A DNA stretch of 64,000 nucleotides from Aporrectodea caliginosa (lineage: Eukaryota > Annelida > Clitellata > Crassiclitellata > Lumbricidae): contig JACEVL010006441.1 in assembly GCA_020284085.1 (NCBI GenBank), forward strand, positions 1,133,001 through 1,197,000. The letters are read 5' to 3'. Each line of letters starts with the position of its first letter. Position 1 is the first letter of the stretch. Made by a program: the position numbers and the translations under genes. Below the pieces are notes generated by a model. That model was not told the origin of the DNA. It worked only from the letters and a program-made list of their open reading frames with translations, and did no database searches. Below are positions 28,169-40,100 of this stretch, one piece after another.

Positions 28169-31100
28169 TTAACGCCTGTCGTTCTTGCCCATCTTCCTCT
28201 TTCCAGCAAAGAGATGCTTTGGCTTCGCCGTAAGTATACGCCGATCGGCTTCTCCCTTTCGTGCATTGAGATTGAGCTTTCTCTGCGAGATATTTGCCAG
28301 CCTCTTGGTTTTCTTGGCCATCTACAATAAAATAATTTAATGCAAATAAAATGTAATTTATAAGTGCACATTTGCAAAGTGCCTCCTCAATAGACCTATT
28401 CAGAGGTGGTCCTGACCAGACAGCACAGGACCATAATCAAATATAATGGTCTTCAAAACGTTGCCACATAGATGTACAGAAAGCAGAAGATGTTTATTCC
28501 TGTCCGATAATGAGGTGCCGCCAATGGCAGAGCTTGAATGTTGCACTGGGGTCATTCCACATCAAATCAACCAGGGGTGTATATAGTGTTGTGAGGCGGA
28601 AAAATTGTCCGGAAAATTTCACATTTTTCCGGAAAATTTCCAGTGCTTTTTTCCGGAAAATTTTCCAATATTTTTCCATCAATATAATATTACTAAATAA
28701 CAATTTAAATGTATGATAATGTTTAAACATTACTTACTCTATACTCTTATGTAGTTATAACTGATATACAAGAAGAAGAACTATTTTTTATTGAAACCAA
28801 TTGAATACCACACTTTGGTGTACAAAAACGCAAGCATTTTAATAACATTAAAGATGATTAAGCTATACAGTTCATCATTATGCCACAGATTATAGGCCCC
28901 AAATAGATAACACATTACCCATATGTTTATTCAATAGATGGCACTGTTAGTGCTTACTGTTCAGTGTGTTCACAAGGCTCAATAACGACAATTCATTTAA
29001 GAATTAATGGGAATTAAACTACACTATTAAGTTAGAGAAAATATTTTTTATGATTTAGTCTCTTTAATATTTTTTAGTTATGAAACATGAGATAAAAATA
29101 GTAATTGATGCAGTAGTACTATAGACACCATTTTAATACTGCAACATTAATTCTTATGAGGCCTATTATACTATTGTTTGATGTCTTGAAATATAATGTT
29201 ATTGGCATCGCCATTGCATTCTGACACTAGTCTATTTCCAAATCTGCTTTTCTTGGTAAGTAGTAAAAGAATGTGTTTGGTTTAATTGTTTGTCTATGAG
29301 CTGTTGCCTTCAGTGAGTGGTGTATGGCAAAGCTGACTAATAGCTGAGCAGCTGACAAAATGTCAAATTGCCAGACAGTACCGGTATATACTGATAGTTT
29401 ATAACACTAACAACATATCAAACTAGGCTACTCTAGCCTGAACCACGCTAATGAACAGTCTTTAATGTTTATTTTAATTTTTAAGGTGAACGTTGCCCAC
29501 ATTGACAGAAATACTGTAAATAAAAGGAACTTTTAAAAATGACATTTTCTAGTGTCGTCTTATACTGAAAATCTGACATTATGAGTTAAATGTATTTTTC
29601 CGGTTCTGGGAAAATTTCTGGAAAATTTTCCGCAAAATACTTTTCCGGAAAAGCTACATCACTAGGTGTATACCACACCCTTTTCGAATCTGCTGAAAAT
29701 TATTGTACACAAACTACACGCAAAATTAGGAATAGGTCAAATTTTGAGATATTCTGCTCAAGGTTTCATTGTTATTCCTAATTTAGCGTGTACCCAGTAG
29801 TTTATGTACAACAATTTTCAGAAGTCAAAGGGTGCGGTGCAAATTTTATTTTACTGGTTGATTTTATGTGGAATGAGCCATTGTTTAGCATGGAACAGAG
29901 GAACAACCAGATCACTCTGTGCTGCTCGAGCAAAGACATCAGCAGCCAGATACAGGTGACACTGAAATACGTAGCTCACTAAGATAGGATGGAGCACAAC
30001 TGGTCAGGCAGTTAGGCATCAGCACATGGATGTTTAACTAACTCGGTGTATCAGCATTTGCAACCGAACTTCGGAATTTTCCACAATTAGTCAGGTTGCA
30101 GCATTAAGAACGGATTTAATGATGCAATCATTTTTATGAAAGCATGTCAAAAAGAAAAAATATATAAATATTCATAAATTACTGAATTGAAGTAAAAGGC
30201 ATTCTTTCCTTGGGCACAAAAGTAGTATTAGCAAGATACATCACTAAATACTTTTCAACAAGCCAGTGGTAAAATTGCTCATCCAGAGGAGGCAGATCTC
30301 CAAATTTTTAAAAACCTAAAAGTGCAGCTTATCTGGTGAATCTATAACCAAATTCTTTATTTACTATTCGATTAAGACATAAAATGTGTGAAACACGATG
30401 CATATAACGATTATTGTGACCAAAAACACAATTAGGTGAAGGGTCTCCTGCGTTAGGTGGCAGGTCTCAATGTTCAGATAACAGATCTCAAATCCAAAGT
30501 GCCGGATCTGACATTCGGCTGAATTAAACCACTGACATCCGCAATTCAAGGATGCAGGCATTTTCACCATTCTATTGTACACTTCATAATAATAAGACGT
30601 TAAAATGAGGCAGTTTTTCGTTGAACGTAAGGAGCTCACCACTTCATCACGGACACCAGACTGATCACGCGGAGGACGCGATCGAGAGGCACTGCGAGTG
30701 CGGCTCGTGTTGGACTCCTCTCGCTTTCTCTTTCTTACCTCCGTCCTAACAACACTCTTTGATCGAGACCTTCCAAAGTTTGTCTTCAAAGAGTGCAACA
30801 TGCAAACCAGTTGTCAGTTAAAAGACAAAGTAGAAGCATAACATTAATTCAAACATAGATGACTACACAAATGTAAAATATGGAAACTCTGTGAAGTATT
30901 TAATACTATTTATCTTAATTGATCACGAAAATAAAACCACAACAGAATTTTGGATTTGCATGTTGACAGTATCATGCTTAACCTTTGAAACTATACTGTA
31001 ATAATAGCATCACACAGCAATGTTACAAAAATGTTACATCATGCCTTCAAACGCCATTAGTCATGCTATCCTTTAGTAGTTCTGTCACACTGATATTTAG

Positions 31101-34100
31101 AAATTATAAATCCTACTGATACACATGAGTATCTAACCATATGCAATATAACTGAATCATGACTTTCATAATTGCAATACAAAATAATGAAGAAATTGAT
31201 AGCTGTGTCTTACTTCTGCATCCATTTCCACTTCAACGCCCAAATTCTTAAAAGATGATTCCACTTTCTTTGTGTCAATTTTTGTTGCGGTTCTTGGAAC
31301 GCGAGGCGCCTTTACTCTGCGTTTTTCCTTTGACAACACGATGGCCAGCTTCTTCTTTTCATGTACCCTGTAACAAGTTTTCATACTAACTAAAGGATTG
31401 TACAAAATTAAACCAATTGCTTTTATATTTTAAATCAGATTGTTAAAGACAAAATAGATTCAGGATTAAACATATTCTGGGTTTCACAAGACTGAACAGA
31501 TTATCGTTGTAAATGTGACATTGAACCTAAAAGACTTGATTCAGGATTGAATCATATAATTATGAAGGCCAATGATGTCTAGCTTAAAGACTTGGTTAAG
31601 GATTGAAGGCAATATAATAAATTGTAATATAATTTTAAAGGCATGCTATATAAAACTAAAAGAATTGATTCAGGATTGAATGTGGTATACCGGCAGTTTT
31701 GAAGGCCATAATATAATACTGAAAGACTTGGGTTAAGGATCGAATGTGGTATAGGTTTGAAGGCTACAATATAAAACTGAAAGACTTGGTTAAGGATTGA
31801 ATGTGCTAGAGATTTGAAGGCTGGTTAAGTCGGGTTTACTGCAACATAGACATGATTTAAAAAAAAATAATGTGGATATTGCAGAGCAAGTAACGTACAT
31901 CAGTTGCTATTTCGGAATGACAACCAATACAAATCATACATTAATCAGAATTAAAGATCAGTTACTAATATTAATCAGAGAGAAACATGTTACAAGAAAG
32001 ACGTATAAAACGCCTTTAAGTTTCCTAAAATAGGTCATAAAAAGCCCTAGTCAGGTCAAAGTCAGATTAAAATTCAAAATCCCCTTCCAGTAAATTTAAA
32101 CAAATATACATGCTGTGAAGTCAAAGTAACTACAAAACCTATTCACAAGTGGGGATGAGTATCCCTACAAACTATTAATTAATGATAGTGACTTGATTTT
32201 GGTGCACATTGTTTGAAGACTTGTGTATTATACACCGGCACAATAGAAGCAGCTAATTAATAAGACAGCACTTGAATAATCAAATGACATTTTGCCTAAC
32301 AGATGACATTTACCCAACAGATGACATTGTGCCTAGCATATATTTGAAAAAAATTACACAGGACATTGGAGCATAATTGTCTTAGAAGTACCAAAGTAGA
32401 GTTATTGTTTCAAACACTGAACATTAGGACTCACAGTTCAGCCTTAATTCGTATTTCTCTTTCTTCTTCGTCCTCACTTGACGATGAATCATAAACTCCG
32501 AGTGCCTCACGTTGTTCCTCTTCCTTCAAGATTGCTTCCAAGCGCTGCAAAAACGAAAAATTTGCATCGAATCAAATCTAGTGACTCCTATAATGCCAAT
32601 TTCCAAATTCCTAAAGTGCTATTCTAAAGCTAAATGCAGAGGACAAGCATATTTATGAGTACTGAATGCAGAGACATCAGAAAACGATTGATTCAAAACA
32701 AACTGTTATTGTCACACTTAGCATCTGTTATCTTTGTTGATAATCAAACTAGGAAGTCTCATTGGCCACATTCTTTAATAAATAACCTCCAGTGTCCACA
32801 CTTAGTAACTAGTGAAATGATGTCAATGAAGCTGTTACCCTAAATAAAGCTTAACGAATTAATTAATTCATCGCAATCCTGCAAAGTTTCAGATAACAGC
32901 CAGAAGAGAATTTCACAAACTGACAAAGGTTAGCTATTATGCATAAATTGAGTTTCATAAAGGTGACCGATATATTATTTTCATCCCAATCTCAGTTCAA
33001 CAGTAAAATCCATTAAAGGCTGTTTCTACTTCAGAGTACAAGTACTGCCATTGTTTTACAGCAGAGTGGACTTACTAGATTTTGGTTCGTCTATAGGGCT
33101 ATATCCTTGTGTGGCAACTTTTATAGCTATCTGAACACTTGTTTTCTAGTGTACTTTTCGTACTTAATGACCTCAACATAAATTCTTTAGGCAACAGGCA
33201 ACAGTAGAGTGTGCCTCTGATTAGTCCCTTTTGAAGAAAAGCAACATGAATAAATGGCTACAATAGTTATTATTAAAAATTTTGTATATTAAATGTTGCA
33301 TCTCTTCTTGAAGCAAATCAAACAATATAGTTCTAGTTAGAGTTTTTGTCACCTGTTCTATATCCTCATCAACAAAATCAGCAACATTCATTGCATCCAT
33401 GATCTCCGGAATAATGTCATTCTTCTCATCTGGATTTGCCAACATGTAATATTCTACAAAATAAAGAAATTAACATATAACAGTTTACTCAATACTCAGC
33501 AAAAGTGTAGACAGTGGTCACAGAACTAGTAGTCAATATGTAAATGTGTATATCAGTTTGTATCTAGCTATTTATATAGCACCATTTAAGAATACATTAA
33601 CAACGAAAAACCATTTGCTGAATGATGCAAATCTGGATTTGACATCTCAACCAATACCCGAATTCCAAAGGGTGAGAGTTGTCATTAAGGGCAGAATGGA
33701 GCGGAGGAATACAAGAGGAAGACCCAGACAGATGCTACTGAACTTTATGATAACAGATAGATACAGCAAGCTTAAAGCACAAGCTCTGCACTGAGAGGAG
33801 CAGCGTCATCTGACGATTAAACCTCCCTGGAGTGGACAACCTGAAAAGAAGAGGGTGGAAAGTACCACTGGCCAAGCAGCCTGATATAGGTCATTCTCCA
33901 GTTACAAGCTATCATCAGAGTTTTTCAACTTCGCTGTGCTTTCCAGCATTGTATCCAGAGCACCAATCTGCTGCCATAGCCACCGCTGCCTCCACCATTA
34001 TGCATGCAAATATCTATAGTGCCAATATCATAATGCAAAAGGTATCAATTTTAAGCACAATTATATTCCAAAACCACAGTCCAGTGTACAGAGTTAGTTA

Positions 34101-37100
34101 AGATCCGTAGTTAAGATCCGTAAGACCCCAAGACCAGAAGATGGCCACAGAGGATATAGCAACTGGAAACAGATAAAGTATGTACGTATGCATGTATGAG
34201 TATATTTATATAGCACATTCGTAAGAACCACTTAACAGCAATGGAATCATCATCTCAAAAAAATAACAAAACTTACTGTGCAGATCAAGGTAGTATTCGT
34301 CACCCATCTCAAGCTCAACTTCTCTCTCCTAAAAACAGCAAAAACCATTATCTATTGGAGTATTACACCATACTATACTATGCTATTACTATGCAGTCAT
34401 ACCAACTTTCACATAATAGTAGATAGCATACTATATAAACTATTGCCTTCAGTTATTATCACGATTAGATATTTAATGTCTAAAATAACGAAGAAAATAA
34501 AAACAGAATAATAAGAGTAATCTTTTGATACTAAAGTAGATTAAAGCAACATCTCATGTAAATGCTTTCCTTTCATCTCCACTGCTAATGCTATGCTTAC
34601 CGAAAATATGCATACATTTAACTGCTTTAAAACTATAATAAGACAAGATTAATTGAATAAAGCTCTGATTTCAACAAAGACTATACTGCTTGTCATATAC
34701 CGAAACACAGTTCAAATGTGGAGTTAATTGTAAAACTATCAATGTATGTTTACCAGTTTTCTTTTCTCTGCAGCAAGCATCACTGCTTCTGGAATACATG
34801 GTGGCCTTTCCTAAAAGACAAAGAAATTTTGCATGTATCACATTGTCTACCATTTCGCTAACTCCATGTTGGCAGTTAATTTTCTGAAACCGGAAAATGA
34901 TACTCATAGCAGAAAAAACTTCCCAATATCAGTAGGATCACACAATACTTTACTTACAAACGAGTTTCATTTGAAATGTTAGTATTTTTAAATAAGCACT
35001 AATCTAAAAAATACATCCATAAATTACCATTTTATATGGAAGAAGCATCTTGATCTCTGCATATTCTGCATATTGCAATTCAAAACCACCAATGAGCCAC
35101 AAAGGTATTCAAACATGATATAAGAGAATCATGAATACGACTAGAAAAAGCCGACCACAAGCAATTTAATTTTAAGCATAGGAAAAAACAAATTGAATTT
35201 AAACCAAACATGAATAAAATCTTGCATCTACTTTCTAATTTTAAACTTCAATTTTAAATAAAAATGAATAAATTCTAAGCATTCACTTATACAATTTTAA
35301 ACCTGATTTATAAACCATAAATAAATTCTAAGCAGATGCTTTTGAATCACTCACTTTTTCATCTCTCTTCTTTGGCATTGCCACATGCAGACGATTTTCA
35401 ACTCTGGAGATGCCGCTACTATTCAGCTTGCGGTCAATGCGATATTTAAGAAGGTCATTGCATGCCTATATTGGATAAATTAAAAGATCAAACAAATTCA
35501 CAACATTTTGCAACAGATAAAAACAAGGTACATTTATACAACACAAAATTATGACAAACAAGCAAATTTTAAACTTCCAAATAAAATAAGAAGCAGTGCA
35601 GTTTATTTTGAGGGATGAGCTACAAATAATTACAACACAATAAATTACTATTCATGAGTATTCTTCCGATGTCTCATTTTCTTTCATAGGTGTTTTCTAC
35701 AACTGTTATTTAGCAACAGCAGAGCTGCACAGAAAACATTTGTTCAAAATCGATTTTAAAATGTTTACAAGTATTATGATGAAATCCACTACTACCTTAA
35801 GTTTAACGTCAGTGATGTCACCTTGCAGTGTGCTCATCTCCATCAATGGTACATTCTCTGCCTCAAATGCGTTCAGAATCTCCTACACATAATATTAACA
35901 TCAACAGTTTTACGGCAACTGAACAAGTACACAGATAAATTTTTCATAAGAACACTGACTAATCGGAAATCTTTCTTTACATATATCCGACAATGTACCA
36001 TTGAACATGTGCATGTATGTATGTATAAGCCTCTCACATAGATTTCGCTGGATGACGACTGTAGGGCCTTATGCCTCTTCTGCCAAACATGACTCTTAAT
36101 TGGGATAGAATTGTTTACATCAATTTTTCTCTTATCTCTAAATATCCAAATTATTACTGACGATGGTACAAAAAGAGTGGCATTGCACTGCTGACCCAAG
36201 AACTTCTTTTTCACAATCTGTCCAAGCAATTTACAAAAGCACATTCAGACAAAACCAGACATAACTGTTCATTAAGAAAATAAATTAACATAAATTACAA
36301 AATGTTAAAAAATAATAACTACCTGTTCCTCTGGAGACAATTCAGACCGTTTGCGCACATCAGTCTTGTTGAGCGCAACAATGACAGGTTTGTTGACAAA
36401 CAGTGGCTTTATATCGTTGAAGAGAGCAAGCTAACGGATAAACAGAAAGCAGGAGTTAGGCATTTTAAATTTATCCACATACACTGGTACCTCCTTAATA
36501 ACAAACTACAAAATAACATTACAACAAACAAGTCTATCTGGTCATAGCATCTGCGCTCTACTTTGGCAAAATTCTGAGAAAAAATCCCCCGTTGCTCTTC
36601 TTCTGTACCTCCTCTCCATCTTACTGGACTATCAACTGTGCAACTGCCCCGTATGGTATAACTAAATGAACCAGAAACCATGGCTACATGTGTCAATCCT
36701 TTATATATGATATTTAGATAAATATATCTCGTCAGAGAGTCTTCAAGTCATAGCCATAACAAACACTCATACCATAAACAGGATCTAAGAACTTGAAACT
36801 ATAACGAATACAAAACACAGCATAATAAATGTACTATGGTAAACATTTAACCGTAATAAGATTTAGTTAATGCAACTTTATCCAAAGAAATACGGTTTCA
36901 CTAAGAGGCATAACTTTTTAAAGTGTGTAGATTCACTTGAGGCTGATGACAGCATTTACCTGCTGAGCGATAGGAAATTCAAACGTATCGGAAACGTCAA
37001 TGATGAAGAGGATGCAGGCTCGAAGGTGAGCCATGGCAGTGATCGACTTCATCTCGATCGTGTTTCGTTCCTCCAATGGTCGCTCAAGAAGTCCAGGAGT

Positions 37101-40100
37101 ATCAATGACCTACACAACAAAACCAACAGAAACCAATGTAATTTATATAGCTACAATTCAATGAATGCCAGTAAGAGTTCGAATGTAATTCTCCTAACCA
37201 CCATCTATTCGAGATCATTATTTTCAACTGCTGACGGAATGAAAAGACAGTTCGCTTCATAGTTAGTGATGTCAGTAAGTGGTCCAGGTAAAATCTTGTA
37301 ACAACCACTTAACCAAAATAATAATATACTACACACATCACAAATGCAGACATTTTCAGGTATTTTCAGGTACATTGGACAGACCTAGTCTCAGATCAAA
37401 TCTAGAAGAATCCGGATGCCTGGGTACTTTCAATTGGTGTGATAGCAAGCAGACCTACAGTAGGGTGCTCCAAGTCTCGATTTCCAGCCCCCAAGGAGCT
37501 GGAAGAGACCAGTCAGATGGCCAAGACATACAAGGACCCAGACGGTAACCTTCTGGCTACAAACAGACTACAGTTGAGCTCAGGGCCAAGACGAGCAGAC
37601 TGGCACACCGTCTCGGAAAGGCAATGCTTCGGAGAGTGGCAAGGGTCTGCCATTGATTGACAACTGTTGATGAATCAACGTTGTCTTTAACAGTTGAAAA
37701 TAAACATGGCTGAATGGAGTTTTGTTCAAGGTCCTGACTTAACATCTTCCCATCTGGAAGTGAACAATTAAGCCAAAATGGATTTACGTAAAGTTACCTG
37801 GTAACGAATGGTCTCGTACTCCAAATGACCAAGATACAGTGTCGTCGTTGTGAATGCATACGGTTCAACTTCTACATTTGCTTTCGTCACCTGAATAAAA
37901 GATACGTTAAGATGATAAGCGATATAAACAAACACCAATATGCTGCTTAGTCAACAACAAAATATCAAATAGCATGTCAAAGAGGAAATGACTACATCCT
38001 AAATATCAGCATGAAGTCCATGTAAAGACCACTTTGTGAGGTATGGTCATTGTGGAAAATGTTTCCGCTGATTTTTATAATCCTGAGGGATCATTTAACA
38101 ACAATAATGACAAGTATGAACTAACCTTATTCATGAAACTGGATTTGCCAACATTTGGACATCCGCAAAGTATGATGGTTGGAGCATTTGGATCGATCAA
38201 AGGCATTCGAGCCAACTTCTGTCGCACTTCTTCGAGCCAGGTCATAGCATTGCCCTTCTTTCTCATTATCGTACACATGCTATAAAATAACAACTACATC
38301 TGTAATTAATCTCCTTTGTCAACATTTCTTTTAAAATTCTTTAACAAAAATTTGTTTTCCTTCAGCATTAATATAAATGAGCAACTACTGTAGTGCCAGT
38401 GTCAACTGCAGAAGGCATCAACCGATGATGCACCAAACCCAAGCCGTAATCAGGTCAACATGTAGAAGATCATTTTGCCAAGAGACAGTCTATGAAGAAG
38501 GCAAGTCTCATTTAGAGAACAAGTATGACACGTGACTGAGCACAACAAGACAAAATCTCGGTCCAGCAACCACTAGAAACAATTCTAGTTTTAACTATGA
38601 CCATAGAAAGGCATTTAGATGATCTTGATGAATGGTGACAACACCACGAAACGTGGACTGCTTTTAAATACTGCGGTTGGCTACAGTTCTATGTTTTTTA
38701 ATCCTTTAATAACGAGTGTACTAAGAATGACTGGAAAAACACTGCAGACTTGTAGAGTCGACCAGTTCAGTTTCTAATGCTACACCAGCTAAAATCTTGA
38801 TTCGTTGTCACTTGCTGATTTCCTTTGATTAAACGAATATACAATACAATAGCTCGTCGTTAAAGTGTTAAACCATATGCCCCAATTTGAAAGAGATCCT
38901 CTGCTGAACAGTAAAGCTCCTTTTTGATGCACTAGTTATGACTCAAGCCAAAGAATTAATCAATAACTGGCTTTGTTAGTCGCTTTAACCAAATTTATTC
39001 TGAAAACTATAAACTGTCACAACATCAGTAAACACATTTAACGCTTTAAAGACGAGCTGCATTGGTTTCCCAGTCATGTTTAGTACACGCTCGTTAAAAC
39101 AACAGCTTACACCTAACAGGCTTCAAAATGAAAGACATTCATTACCTGCCAACAGCAGCAATCTTCAATCGCTTGCAGCGGTACAAGGAATCTGCATACT
39201 TCATCAAAATCACAAACTTGTGAGCAAGTCTGAAATCAAAAGATCACAGTAACAAATGATACAGTAAAACATGAATTACTAAATGATGCTCTGCTATCTA
39301 AGACAAAATGTTGGCAATAAAGAAAAGTATCTTAATCCTATGTGTATTTTTGTAGTTCAGTTCTCGTGTACAGTTGTCTAAACTTATTTGACATGATACA
39401 CGAGCTTACAAGCCAACAAAAATTGACTGGCTTTTAAAACATATTCTACAAATGTCTGACACTGTCTGTTTAGATAGAATAAGCTTCCCACCTCTCCCCC
39501 AAATAGCAAACCCTGATCATGCAACATTTGATACAGCAGACTTAAACATTTGATCTCTGTATAAGAATGTAAGCATTCTACCAATCTGGATTTCACTGGA
39601 AATTTAAGTGATGTGCTCCAGAAAACTCATGTTTTTTGGTAAATTTGCCTGAGATTAAGAGTAATTCTAAGTACTTCTTTTGAGGTAAACTAAAACACAC
39701 AATGCAAAACCGCCCAAAACTTCATCAGGCAAAACTATAAATTAGTTTTAAATGAAAAAAATGAAAGAAGCCTGACACCTTAAAAATCCAAAATTAATAC
39801 AAAACCTGAAGACTTTTTCCACTTCTATGATAATGCGTTGTGTCAGTCAATGGTTTAATTGAAATGGTAACCTGCAGTAGACTGGAAAATAAGTCTAAAT
39901 CTCCAATAAACCCGGATTTTGTGCATAAGCAAAAAGCTCAAACAAAAACCTTACAAAGTCAAATTATAGAAGGCAAACACAGTTGAACTAGTGGAACAAG
40001 AAAATAGCTCAAAATCGAATATGTCTAAATTCACCTGTAGCCATACATAGTACATACCTGTCAATCAGTTGCCTGGCACCATTCAATTCTGCTAAGGCCA

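Noticed and set aside
37279..37660. Overlapping 73-89-aa frames in a NOG1 intron
   Set aside because: Two overlapping frames with no recognisable motif or start context; probably repeat-derived, function not assignable.
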